DNA from: Hymenobacter sp. UV11
GTDB lineage: Bacteria; Bacteroidota; Bacteroidia; Cytophagales; Hymenobacteraceae
Assembly (NCBI RefSeq): GCF_004684095.1
Contig: NZ_SRII01000001.1
Coordinates: forward strand, 434,001-498,000
Length of the DNA: 64,000 bases
Direction of reading: 5' to 3'
Shown here: in pieces, positions 32,778 to 41,333 of the stretch
Numbering within the stretch: position 1 is the stretch's first letter
Layout: the number at the start of each line of letters is the position of its first letter
Made by a program: the position numbers and the translations under genes
Notes under the pieces: model-generated
What the model was told of the DNA's origin: nothing
Databases searched by the model: none
The model's input: only the letters and a program-made list of their open reading frames with translations

Positions 32778-34835
32778 ATGTCTGCCGATACGCTCGCCGC
32801 CGCCCCCGCCCCCACGCTGGCCCTCACGCAGGAAGATTCCTGGCTCCAGCCCTACGAACCCATTTTACTGGCCCGCCAGCAGCGCCTGGCCGACCGCCTG
32901 GCCGTCATCACCAAAGAGTATGGTTCGCTCAGCAAGTTTGCCACCGCGCACCAGCGCCTGGGCCTGCACTACGATGCGCGCCGCCGCGGCTACGTGGTGC
33001 GCGAGTGGGCCCCCGGCGCCGAGTCGGTGAGCTTGGTCGGCGACTTCAATTTTTGGAATCGTGAAGCGGATTATCTGCAAAAAGACGAGGCGACGGGCAT
33101 TTGGGAAGGCTTTATTGCCGACGATGAAAACGGCCGCCGGCCCGCCGCCGGCACGCGCTACAAGCTGCACGTGACCGCCCACGGCCAGGGTAAGGACCGC
33201 CTACCCGCCTACCTGCGCCGCGCCGTGCAGGATGAGGCGAGCAAGGACTATTCGGCCCAGCTCTGGGTGCCCGAAAACCCCTTTAAGTGGACCGACCAGG
33301 CCTTCCGCATCGCCAATGCCACTAAGGGCCAGCCGCTCATCTACGAGGCGCACGTGGGCATGGCCCAGGAGGAGGGTAGGGTGGGCACCTACCGCGAGTT
33401 TGCCGACCACATTCTGCCGCGCATTCAGGCTGAGGGCTACAATACCATCCAGCTGATGGCCATTCTGGAGCATCCGTACTACGGCTCGTTTGGCTATCAC
33501 GTGGCCAATTTCTTCGCGCCCAGCTCGCGCTTCGGCACGCCCGAGGATTTGAAATACCTGATAAACGAAGCGCATAAGCGCGGCCTCGTGGTGCTGCTCG
33601 ACCTCGTACACTCGCACGCCGTGAAGAACGAGGCCGAGGGCCTGGCCGATTTCGACGGCTCGGGCAACCTGTATTTCCACAAGGGCGACCGCGGCAACCA
33701 CCCCGGCTGGGACAGCAAGCTCTTCGACTACGGCCGGCCCGAAGTGCAGCAATTCTTGCTCAGCAACCTGCGCTATTGGCTGGAGGAGTTTCACTTCGAC
33801 GGCTTCCGGTTCGATGGCGTCACGTCCATGCTGTACCACCACCACGGCGAGGGCCACACCTTTGGGGGCTACGACAGCTACTTTGGCCCCGATGCCGACG
33901 ACGATGCCATCCTCTACCTGATGCTGGCCAGCACGCTGGTGCGCGAGGTGAAAAAATCGGCTCTGCTCATTGCCGAAGATATGAGCGGCCTGCCCGGTCT
34001 GTGCCGTCCCATCGCCGAGGGGGGGGTAGGGTTCGACTACCGCCTGGCCATGGGCCTGCCCGATTTCTGGATTAAAAACCTCAAGCACAAGCGCGACGAG
34101 GACTGGGACCTGGGCGAGCTGTGGCACCAGCTCACCAACCGCCGGGCGGGCGAGAAAACCGTGGCCTACGCCGAAAGCCACGACCAGGCGCTGGTGGGTG
34201 ATAAAACGCTTAGCCACTGGCTCTACGACTCGACCATCTATACCAACATGGGCGTGCTCGACGGCGACCCGCAGGTGGCCCGCGCCACGGCGCTGCACAA
34301 GCTCATCCGGCTCCTCACGCTCAGCGCGGGCGGCGAGGCCTACCTCAACTTTATGGGCAACGAGTTTGGCCATCCTGAGTGGGTCGATTTTCCACGCGCC
34401 GGCAACGACTGGAGCTACCACTACGCCCGCCGCCAGTGGAGCCTGGCCGACAACGTCGACCTGCGCTTTTCGCAGCTGTTAGCCTTTGACCACGCCATGC
34501 TGCAAGTGGCCCGCGAGCGCCAGCTGCTCACCAAAGGCCCCGCCACGCTGCTCAATATTGACTACGAGAACCGCGTCCTCACCTTTGAGCGCGCCGGGCT
34601 GGTGTTCGTGTTCAGCTTCAACGTGAGCAACAGCTTCTTCGACTACGGCATTCCGGTGCCGGCCACGGGCCGCTACCGCCTGCTGCTCAGCACCGACCGC
34701 TCCGAGTTTGGCGGCTTTGCCCGGCTCGACGAAAAGGTGATTTACGACACCTTCGGCGGCGGTGGCACGGCCGAAGCGCCGCGCCTGCGCCTCTACGTGC
34801 CCAGCCGCACGGCCCTGGTGCTGGCGCGGGGGTAG
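32778..34835 (+). CDS. glgB: 1,4-alpha-glucan branching enzyme (GH13, eukaryote-like subfamily)
   Basis: The 685-residue enzyme introduces alpha-1,6 branches into glycogen. It has the N-terminal CBM48 region (REWAPGAESVSLVGDFNFWN) and the GH13 barrel: YEAHVGMAQEEGRVGTYREF, GYHVANFFAPSSRFGTPEDL, the catalytic Asp in GFRFDGVTSM, the Glu in IAEDMSGLPG, and the transition-state Asp in AESHDQALVG. The MLYHHHG and GRVGTYREF blocks resemble eukaryotic/GH13_8 branching enzymes more than E. coli GlgB. ATG at 32778 is used; the frame is open much further upstream only as an antisense mirror of ggt. No glgA or glgC is nearby. Confidence 0.93.
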   Translation: MSADTLAAAPAPTLALTQEDSWLQPYEPILLARQQRLADRLAVITKEYGSLSKFATAHQRLGLHYDARRRGYVVREWAPGAESVSLVGDFNFWNREADYLQKDEATGIWEGFIADDENGRRPAAGTRYKLHVTAHGQGKDRLPAYLRRAVQDEASKDYSAQLWVPENPFKWTDQAFRIANATKGQPLIYEAHVGMAQEEGRVGTYREFADHILPRIQAEGYNTIQLMAILEHPYYGSFGYHVANFFAPSSRFGTPEDLKYLINEAHKRGLVVLLDLVHSHAVKNEAEGLADFDGSGNLYFHKGDRGNHPGWDSKLFDYGRPEVQQFLLSNLRYWLEEFHFDGFRFDGVTSMLYHHHGEGHTFGGYDSYFGPDADDDAILYLMLASTLVREVKKSALLIAEDMSGLPGLCRPIAEGGVGFDYRLAMGLPDFWIKNLKHKRDEDWDLGELWHQLTNRRAGEKTVAYAESHDQALVGDKTLSHWLYDSTIYTNMGVLDGDPQVARATALHKLIRLLTLSAGGEAYLNFMGNEFGHPEWVDFPRAGNDWSYHYARRQWSLADNVDLRFSQLLAFDHAMLQVARERQLLTKGPATLLNIDYENRVLTFERAGLVFVFSFNVSNSFFDYGIPVPATGRYRLLLSTDRSEFGGFARLDEKVIYDTFGGGGTAEAPRLRLYVPSRTALVLARG

Positions 34836-34839
34836 GGAG

Positions 34840-34857
34840 TAATGACAGGCGTCATTA
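34840..34857. terminator. Short hairpin between convergent glgB and SDR genes
   Basis: TAATGAC (34840-34846) pairs with GTCATTA (34851-34857) in the 40-base gap between two convergent genes. There is no strong T-run, so it is a weak terminator at best. Confidence 0.3.
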
Positions 34858-34875
34858 ACTATTGCCTGTTATTGG

Positions 34876-35613
34876 TTACCCATTTAGCTGTTGAAACATG
34901 CTATCTAGTTCGGGCCGAGTGGCTTGGCTGGCTTTGGCTGAGAACCCGTAGGCAATTTCTAGGTGGCCCGCCGCCAGCTGCTGCATTACATCGTCGGCAT
35001 ACTCGGCCAGGGGCACGCCGAAGGAGTGGTCGGTACCACCCAGCTCGGTATGCACGGCCGGCGGAATTATCTCGATAACCTGGGTAGGCGTGCCCGCCAG
35101 CTGGCGGCGCAGCGACTGCGTGAAGGAATGTAGCGCTGCCTTCGTGGCGCTATACACGGGCACCCGCGCCAGCGGCACAAAACCTAGCCCCGACGACACA
35201 TTGATGATTACCGGGGCTGCTTGCTGCCGCGTATGCCAGTAGCCAACGAAAAGCAGCGCCAGGTGCATCGGCGCTTCCAGGTTGATGGCGATTTCGCCCG
35301 CCGTAGTGGCCCAGGCCTCGGTGTTTTCCAACACCGATACCGTGCGCTGAACGCCCGCGTTGTTGAGCAGCACGTTCACGTCGGGGCACTCGGTGGTGGC
35401 CCACTCGAAAAGGCGCTGGCGCTCAGCGGTCTGGGCTACATCGCAGACCAGCGTGCGTAGGCCCGGCAGGCGCTCGGCCGCGGCTTGCAGCTTGGCCGCG
35501 TCGCGCCCACAAATGAGGACTGTATTGCCCACCGCGTGCAGGCGTTCGGCCAGGGCCAGGCCAATGCCCGAGCCGCCGCCGGTAAGAAGGATGGTTTGCT
35601 GCGTGAGATTCAT
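34876..35613 (-). CDS. Short-chain dehydrogenase/reductase (DltE-like)
   Basis: The 245-residue protein is a classical SDR: the NAD(P)-binding TGGGSGIGLALAERL at residues 11-25, NNAGV near residue 87, the active-site Ser in IINVSSGLGFVP, and YSATKAALHSF with Tyr and Lys. A basic residue after the first strand (ICGRDAAKL) suggests NADPH use. The C-terminal part (EIIPPAVHTELGGTDHSFGV) resembles the DltE/YqjQ-like group of broad-range oxidoreductases. The substrate cannot be told. It is convergent with glgB. Confidence 0.9.
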   Translation of the reverse strand: MNLTQQTILLTGGGSGIGLALAERLHAVGNTVLICGRDAAKLQAAAERLPGLRTLVCDVAQTAERQRLFEWATTECPDVNVLLNNAGVQRTVSVLENTEAWATTAGEIAINLEAPMHLALLFVGYWHTRQQAAPVIINVSSGLGFVPLARVPVYSATKAALHSFTQSLRRQLAGTPTQVIEIIPPAVHTELGGTDHSFGVPLAEYADDVMQQLAAGHLEIAYGFSAKASQATRPELDSMFQQLNG

Positions 35614-35762
35614 ATTGAGAGAGAAAGAAAATAATGGTGGCGGCTGGTACGACCGCCTTACTGCGCCAGCCGGCGCGGCAGGGCAAGGGGCCGCGCTTGG
35701 GTAGCGTTGCTCCGCAAGAGTGTTGCAGAACCTGGCGCGCCGCCGCCGGCTATACTAGTTAA

Positions 35763-35802
35763 AAGGGGGTAGGGATGCATGTTTTTGCATCCCTACCCCC
35801 TT
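35763..35802 (-). terminator. Terminator with GGGGTAGG-containing stem
   Basis: The 17-bp perfect arms 35763-35779 and 35786-35802 form a hairpin with a TGTTTT loop; the minus strand then continues with TTTT. It ends the YdeI-like gene. Each arm contains the dispersed octamer (GGGGTAGG on one side, CCTACCCC on the other), so the motif pair itself makes the stem, as uptake sequences do in Neisseria and Haemophilus. Confidence 0.8.
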
Positions 35803-35830
35803 CTTTCTTCATAAATAACGGAGCCCGTGC

Positions 35831-36304
35831 TTACTCCCGCTTGCGTCCGACGCTGAGGCGGTATACCGTTTCGGTGAGGCGCTTGGCGCGGGCGGCGGGG
35901 TTTTTGGCGCCTTTGAGGTAGCGCACGTAGGAGCGTTGCTCGGGCTTGGTCAGGCTCTTGAAGAACTTGAAGGCGGCCTCATCCTCGGCTAGTCCGGCGG
36001 CCAGGTCCTCGGGCAAGGTTATTACGCGCTCGCTCAGGTCGTGGCTGAGCTGCACGCGCAGCACGTCGCCCAGGGTTTTGCCCACCGCACGGCGCACCTC
36101 GCGCGGAATACTCAGGCCGTGATAGCCATCGCCGAGGGGTAGCAGCTCGCCCTGGTAGGGAAAGCCTTCAATGGCCGTGCGCACGAGCAGTTCCTCGTGG
36201 GTACCGTACACGTCAAATACCGAAAACGGCGCCACTACAAATACGTCGCCCGTGTGCGGGTCAGCTTCCAGCGTCGCCTCAAATTCCTGTTCAAATTCTG
36301 TCAT
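35831..36304 (-). CDS. YdeI/OmpD-associated family protein with DUF1905-like domain
   Basis: The 157-residue protein has an N-terminal beta domain of the DUF1905 type (FEATLEADPHTGDVFVVAPF through GLSIPREVRRAVGKTLGDVL) and a C-terminal helical segment typical of the YdeI/OmdA group (AAFKFFKSLTKPEQRSYVRY, then AKNPAARAKRLTETV). The biochemical role of this family is not established. ATG at 36304 is chosen. An exact TAATTTTG box at 36311-36318 lies only seven bases upstream, so the mRNA could be leaderless, or the match may be chance because it overlaps the preceding stop codon. The gap to the gene at 36316 is 11 bases. Confidence 0.88.
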   Translation of the reverse strand: MTEFEQEFEATLEADPHTGDVFVVAPFSVFDVYGTHEELLVRTAIEGFPYQGELLPLGDGYHGLSIPREVRRAVGKTLGDVLRVQLSHDLSERVITLPEDLAAGLAEDEAAFKFFKSLTKPEQRSYVRYLKGAKNPAARAKRLTETVYRLSVGRKRE

Positions 36305-36315
36305 CGCCCGCAAAA

Positions 36316-37629
36316 TTAACGCACGCTGACCGTTGGCCGCGGCCGGGCCGCGTGCAGTGCCTGGGCAATGGCCGCGGCATCGGCGGCGGGCACGGTGTGC
36401 ACGGTGGCGGCGGGCAGGCTAAGCTCGTGGCGCAGGCGCTGGGTCAGGGCCGCGGTTTCGGCCAGCACCACATCGGCCCGGCGCAGAGCCTGGCGCTGCA
36501 ATTCAGCCATCCAGCTGGTGGCCGTATCGAGCGATTCATCGGCCCCAGCGGCCAGCGTGGTCACGTGCAGCACCAGCGGCCAGCCCGTGCGCTGGCGCAG
36601 CTCCTGGGCCGCTAGCCAGGTAGGCCAGGCCGGTGCATAAATGGCGGCGTAGGGCTCCTCAGCCAACGCCACCGGCACCGCGAAGCGGGCGTACTGAATA
36701 ATTCTGAAGTTTAAATCGGGTACCTCGTACTGCGAAGCCGCCGGGCGGGCGGGCAAGTTGGCCCCACCCGCCTGAACGGCCGGCGGGGGGGTAGGGGCCA
36801 CGGGCGCGGCCGGCTCGGGCTGTTGCAATGTAGCCAGCGCCCCGGCCCAGCTTGCCTGGGGCGCACTGAAGCCGTCTTCAACAGCGGCCAAATTTTCAAA
36901 GTGAGCGCGCAGCGCGGGTACTTCCGCTGTAGCCAGCTCAAAGTGAGCCAGCTCCTCTGCTTCGGCGGGCAATAAATCAGCTTCGAGGTCGGCGCCCTGG
37001 CTCAGCGGCTCAGCCGTTTCATATGGGGGCGGCGCGGGGGCAAGCACAGGGGCCGTGGTGCGAGCCGGACTAGGTATTTCTTCTTCTGAAACCGGGCTCT
37101 GCGCTGCTGCAAGCTGGGCTGGCTCTACAGTGGCACCCTGGTAAGGTGCGGCCGGGGCCATAGGCATGCCCAGCCAGATGGGGGCAGGCAGGGGCTGGCC
37201 CGCCCGCTGGCTTGCTGCGGCCAGGCTCAGGCTGCCCAAGCGCAGCACCCGCACTGCCGACCAAGCTAGTGGGGCCGCAACGGGTAGCGGAAGCACGGCT
37301 TCACTCGCCTCAGTAATAGGTTCTGTTTCGGCTAAAATAGCAGTTGCGGGCTCGGGTGAGGCGCGCGCGGCAGCAGGGGGTAAGGCGCTTACCTGGCTAG
37401 GCAGCGCCGCTTGGGGCGTTGGGGTAGGGGCCGGGGCGAGCGGTAGGTATTCTTCCGCGCTCAGCACGTCGGGGTTAGTGGCCTGCGGCACCATCACTAG
37501 GATAGACTCAACCGTGGGGGTAGGGGCCTGCGTGGCTTCGACAAGGGCGCGCACGGCCGGCGTGGTTTCGTCCCAGGCCAGCACGAGTACGGCAATGGGG
37601 ACGGTATAATCGGCGGCAGGCACAGGCAT
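36316..37629 (-). CDS. Ala/Pro-rich protein with truncated GT4-like glycosyltransferase domain
   Basis: The 437-residue product is unusual. Residues 1-50 contain a hydrophobic strand (VPIAVLVLAWDET). Residues about 60-300 are low-complexity Ala/Pro/Glu/Val, likely disordered. The last about 130 residues look like the second half of a GT-B N-terminal domain of GT4-family glycosyltransferases: YAAIYAPAWPTWLAAQELRQ, TGWPLVLHVTTLAAG, LQRQALRRADVVLAETAALT and LPAATVHTVPAAD. The C-terminal nucleotide-sugar-binding Rossmann domain is missing, so it should not be an active transferase by itself. It may be a decayed or repurposed enzyme. It starts at ATG 37629 and lies just upstream of the YdeI-like gene. 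Confidence 0.72.
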   Translation of the reverse strand: MPVPAADYTVPIAVLVLAWDETTPAVRALVEATQAPTPTVESILVMVPQATNPDVLSAEEYLPLAPAPTPTPQAALPSQVSALPPAAARASPEPATAILAETEPITEASEAVLPLPVAAPLAWSAVRVLRLGSLSLAAASQRAGQPLPAPIWLGMPMAPAAPYQGATVEPAQLAAAQSPVSEEEIPSPARTTAPVLAPAPPPYETAEPLSQGADLEADLLPAEAEELAHFELATAEVPALRAHFENLAAVEDGFSAPQASWAGALATLQQPEPAAPVAPTPPPAVQAGGANLPARPAASQYEVPDLNFRIIQYARFAVPVALAEEPYAAIYAPAWPTWLAAQELRQRTGWPLVLHVTTLAAGADESLDTATSWMAELQRQALRRADVVLAETAALTQRLRHELSLPAATVHTVPAADAAAIAQALHAARPRPTVSVR

Positions 37630-37872
37630 CGGCAAGAGTTGTCCCTGCGAATAACGGTACTACTGCCGGCTGGTTGACCGTTGGGCTTAAAAAATAATCG
37701 TAACCCAAGCGGTTAGGCGTCCGTTCTCGGCACTTCGCCACAGTCAGAAGCCAGACCCGAACTTACCTTGCAGGCACGAGTATTGCAGGCATACAACGCT
37801 ATTTGTCACCGGCTGCGGCCGGTATTTTTTTAAGCCGCCCTCTTTTTTCTGCCTCATCTATCTTGATTTTAT

Positions 37873-40359
37873 ATGGCTAACAGTTCTGTACAAGAAAATA
37901 ACTACATGGTTAACGACCTGGCGGCGCAAGCCCACCAGGAGCACTTGCCCGGCCCCGTGCACCAGGCCGAGCAAACCGATGACCATCTCTTCACCTTTAC
38001 TACCGAAAACGGCTCGCGCCTGCTGCTGCACGTGCTGTCGGACAAGATTATCCGCTTTCGCTACCTCACGCCCGAAAGCCCCAGCCAGCCCGATTTCAGC
38101 TACGCCATACCCGACCCGGCCACCGAGCATACGTTGCGCCCGGCGGTGCCCACTTTCTTGGAGTTCAAGGAGAAAAGCGACCACTACCGCCTCACCACGG
38201 CTCGCCTCATCTGCATTGTGTGGAAAGACTCGTTGCGCACCCGCGTGCTCGACCGCTCGGGCAACATCCTGAGCGCCGACGAGAAAGGCTTTCACTGGCA
38301 CCACGACTACGAAACCGGCAACGATATCGTGAAGATGAGCCTGCAGGTGCCCAGCGGCGTGTGCTACTACGGCCTCGGCGACAAGCCCGCCAACATGAAC
38401 CTGCGCGGCCAGCGCTTCCTAAACTGGGGCTCCGACACCTACGGCTACACCAAAGGCTCGGACCCTCTGTACAAGAACATTCCGTTCTTTCACGTGCTGC
38501 ACCAGCGCATTGCGCACGGCATTTTCTTCGACAATACCTTCAAGGCGTTCTTCGATTTTGCGGCCGAGCGGGCTGATATTACCAGCTTCTGGGCCGAGGG
38601 TGGCGAGATGAACTACTATTTCATCTACGGTCCTACCCTGCTCGAAGTCACCGAGGAGTACACGCGTCTCACCTGCCCGCCGCCCCTACCCCCCCTCTGG
38701 ACGCTGGGTTACCACCAGTGCAAGTGGAGCTACTTCCCGGAGAGCAACGTGAAGGCCATTGCCCAGGGCCTGCGCGAGCGCCGCATTCCGTGCGATGCCA
38801 TTTACCTCGACATCGACTACATGGACGGCTACCGCTGCTTTACCTGGCACCCGCAGCACTTCCCGGAGCCTAAAAAGATGGTGGCCGAGCTGGCCGCCGA
38901 CGGCTTTAAGACGGTAGTCATCATCGACCCCGGCATCAAGATTGACCCCGCCTACCCGGTGTACCAGGAGGGTATCAAGAATGATTATTTCTGCCGCCGC
39001 GCCGATGGCCCGCTCATGAAGGGCTCGGTGTGGCCCGGCCAGTGCAACTTCCCCGACTACACCCGCCCCGAGGTGCGCGAGTGGTGGGCCGGCCTGTTTG
39101 AGGGTCTGGTAAAGGACATTGGTGTGAAGGGCGTGTGGAACGACATGAACGAGCCCGCCGTGTTTGAGAAAGGCACCTTCCCCGACGACGTGCGCTTTGG
39201 CTACGACGGCCAGCCCGGCTCGCACCGCAAGGCGCACAACATCTACGGCATGCAGATGGCCCGCGCCACCAACGAGGGCGTCAAGCGCTTCAGCTACCCC
39301 GACCGGCCGTTCACTATCACGCGTAGCACCTACGCGGGCGGCCAGCGCTACTCTTCGGGCTGGACCGGCGACAACATTGCCAGCTGGGAGCACCTGTGGC
39401 TGGCCAATATACAGAGCCAGCGCCTGAGCATCAGCGGCTTCAGCTTTATCGGCTCCGATATCGGCGGCTTCATCGACACGCCCGACGGCGAGCTGTATTC
39501 GCGCTGGATTGCGCTCGGCGCCTTCCATCCGTTCTTCCGCACCCACAGCAGCGGCGACCACGGTGACCAGGAGCCCTGGAGCTTTGGCGAGCCCTTCACC
39601 AGCCTGGCGCGGCATTTTATTGAGCTGCGCTATATGCTGCTGCCCTATATGTACACCACGTTTTGGCAGTACAGCACCCACGGCACGCCCATGCTGCGCC
39701 CGCTACCCTTCCTGGACCAGGACGACCCGCAAACCTACCTGCGCATGGCCGAGTTTGCGCTCGGCGATAACCTGCTGGTGTGCCCCATTACCTCGCCCGG
39801 CGTGGATGGCCGCTGGATGTACCTGCCCCGCGGCGACTGGTACTACTACTGGACCGACGAACTTAAATCGGGCGGCGCCGAAACCTGGGCTTCGGCCGAC
39901 CTCACCCGCATCCCGCTCTTCGTGCGGGCCGGCGCCGTGGTGCCCATGCAGCCCGTGCTGCAATACGTGGGCGAGAAAGTAATCGAGCAGCTCACCCTGC
40001 ACGTGTACTATAAAAACGGCCACGCTGAAAGCGTGCTCTACGACGACGGTGGCGAGGGCTACGGCTACCAGGACGGCCAGCAAACCACCCGCCGCTTCAC
40101 CGTCACGGGCGACGAAACCAGCCTCACGCTGGCCCAACACATTGAGGGTGATTACGCCCCCAGCTACACCACCTACTGCGTAGTGCTGCACGGCCTCCCT
40201 ACCCCCCCCACCGCCGCCCAAGCTGATACTGAAATACTAGCCATTGGCGAATACCCCGCCACCGAAACGACCGTGGCCGCGCCGGCCGTGGTAGTAGGGG
40301 TAGGGTTTGGCGAGGTGAAGATTGAGATTGTTACGCTGGTTGCTGAAGGCTCGGTGTAG
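37873..40359 (+). CDS. GH31 alpha-glucosidase
   Basis: The 828-residue protein is a glycoside hydrolase family 31 enzyme. The N-terminal beta domain (about residues 20-250) precedes a TIM barrel with GYHQCKWSYFPESNVKAIAQ, IPCDAIYLDIDYMDGYRCFT, the nucleophile Asp in GVWNDMNEPAVFEKG and the acid/base Asp in WTGDNIASWEHL. GADIGGF-like GSDIGGFIDTPDGELYSRW follows, then the C-terminal beta domains. It hydrolyses alpha-linked glucose from maltose- or glycogen-type sugars. No signal peptide is seen, so it is likely cytoplasmic, consistent with glgB nearby. The tail after about residue 790 is longer than usual and carries an octamer GGGGTAGG. A strong terminator follows. Confidence 0.95.
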   Translation: MANSSVQENNYMVNDLAAQAHQEHLPGPVHQAEQTDDHLFTFTTENGSRLLLHVLSDKIIRFRYLTPESPSQPDFSYAIPDPATEHTLRPAVPTFLEFKEKSDHYRLTTARLICIVWKDSLRTRVLDRSGNILSADEKGFHWHHDYETGNDIVKMSLQVPSGVCYYGLGDKPANMNLRGQRFLNWGSDTYGYTKGSDPLYKNIPFFHVLHQRIAHGIFFDNTFKAFFDFAAERADITSFWAEGGEMNYYFIYGPTLLEVTEEYTRLTCPPPLPPLWTLGYHQCKWSYFPESNVKAIAQGLRERRIPCDAIYLDIDYMDGYRCFTWHPQHFPEPKKMVAELAADGFKTVVIIDPGIKIDPAYPVYQEGIKNDYFCRRADGPLMKGSVWPGQCNFPDYTRPEVREWWAGLFEGLVKDIGVKGVWNDMNEPAVFEKGTFPDDVRFGYDGQPGSHRKAHNIYGMQMARATNEGVKRFSYPDRPFTITRSTYAGGQRYSSGWTGDNIASWEHLWLANIQSQRLSISGFSFIGSDIGGFIDTPDGELYSRWIALGAFHPFFRTHSSGDHGDQEPWSFGEPFTSLARHFIELRYMLLPYMYTTFWQYSTHGTPMLRPLPFLDQDDPQTYLRMAEFALGDNLLVCPITSPGVDGRWMYLPRGDWYYYWTDELKSGGAETWASADLTRIPLFVRAGAVVPMQPVLQYVGEKVIEQLTLHVYYKNGHAESVLYDDGGEGYGYQDGQQTTRRFTVTGDETSLTLAQHIEGDYAPSYTTYCVVLHGLPTPPTAAQADTEILAIGEYPATETTVAAPAVVVGVGFGEVKIEIVTLVAEGSV

Positions 40360-40377
40360 TAATAATTTAGCACCCCC

Positions 40378-40424
40378 AAACTTAACAAGCGCTCCGATTC
40401 AGACCGGAGCGCTTGTTAAGTTTT
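40378..40424. terminator. Bidirectional terminator between convergent genes
   Basis: A 19-bp perfect stem pairs 40378-40396 with 40405-40423 (AAACTTAACAAGCGCTCCG arm) with an ATTCAGAC loop; T-rich ends occur on both strands. It serves the GH31 gene and the opposing lipoprotein locus. Confidence 0.9.
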
Positions 40425-40434
40425 AGGCAGTGAG

Positions 40435-41142
40435 CTACTTTACCTCAAATGTAAACGTGCTTTCCCGGCCGTAGATAAGGCTCGCGGGTGGTACGTCGGT
40501 GCCAGTAGTCTCCGGGTCTATCGTAAACTGCTGCCGATACAAGTCATAGTTATTGGCTTTGCCCTCATTGATAATAAGATACATATTGTCCAGCACCGCT
40601 TTCTGTTCCCGGCCTTGAGCGTCGGGTGGAAACGTTAGAAACGGAATAAACCGGCCAAAGCCCTTGGCTCCACCAGGAGGAAGTAGCAAAAGGGAAATGC
40701 TTGTGAAGCCTCGCTTGGTCGGAATCAACCCAAATTTGGCCCGGTATGAATGCCCATCGTAAATGGTGGTAAATAACCCGGTATACTCGCCGCCTGCGGC
40801 AGCTTGTCCTATCCGTTCAACTATCCGGAAAGTGCTGGCAAGTCCCGTTGTCTTTTGCCCAAGGCCATGCAATTCATGAATAGCAAAAACTGTTTCCAAT
40901 GACATATCCTGCGGCTGAATTCGATAACGTTTGCCGCTATTCAGGTCAAGTAAAGAGTCAGAAAAATTAGTTTCCAGCCACAGCGTGTCACCCACCAGCA
41001 CTGTCGAATTACTTGGCTTAATAGACACCGGAGCTACCAGCACCAGCGGCACGATAACCGGATAATCCTAGGGCGTGCAACCCACTAGAAGCGCGACGCT
41101 GATGCCACTTAGCAGGCTCAAGCAATGAAAAATTCTTTGCAT
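40435..41142 (-). pseudogene. Lipoprotein gene interrupted by an in-frame amber codon
   Basis: ATG at 41142 begins a textbook lipoprotein signal (MQRIFHCLSLLSGISVALLV, then GC as the lipobox at residues 21-22, then TP). The next codon is TAG (41068-41070), after which the frame continues with DYPVIVPLVLVAPVSIKPSN and stays open for about 210 codons to the stop at 40435. The downstream part has beta-rich segments (LVGDTLWLETNFSDSLLDL, YTGLFTTIYDGHSYRAKFGL) and no known domain. An internal GTG start (41052) could still make a cytosolic fragment. The gene is likely broken by one base change, or the base is a sequencing error. GC content is lower than its neighbours. Confidence 0.7.
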
Positions 41143-41147
41143 AAGTA

Positions 41148-41303
41148 TCATTCGCAGCAAGGGATAAGCCGTTTCATTTTTGTTGCTTGCGTATAGCACT
41201 CCAGGCCTGAGGGTGCGCCTGGTAGTGCCGCACTATCACCAAATAGGAAGGTCATTCCTGAAAACAGAAGCACTGCTAAAAGTAACTGGTATTTATAGAT
41301 AAT
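41148..41303 (-). CDS. Possible small secreted peptide or gene remnant upstream of the lipoprotein locus
   Basis: A 51-codon frame ends with TGA (41148-41150) five bases before the lipoprotein ATG. It reads IIYKYQLLLAVLLFSGMTFL followed by FGDSAALPGAPSG, LECYTQATKMKR and LIPCCE, which looks like a signal peptide plus a short cysteine-containing mature peptide. There is no ATG at the head: the first sense codon after the preceding stop is ATT, so it either uses a rare start, starts at the internal GTG/ATG, or is a remnant whose start codon has mutated. The tight spacing suggests it was once co-translated with the lipoprotein gene. Confidence 0.35.
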   Translation of the reverse strand: MIYKYQLLLAVLLFSGMTFLFGDSAALPGAPSGLECYTQATKMKRLIPCCE

Positions 41304-41333
41304 TCACTTTTAGTAGATACTCCTACCCCCTCC

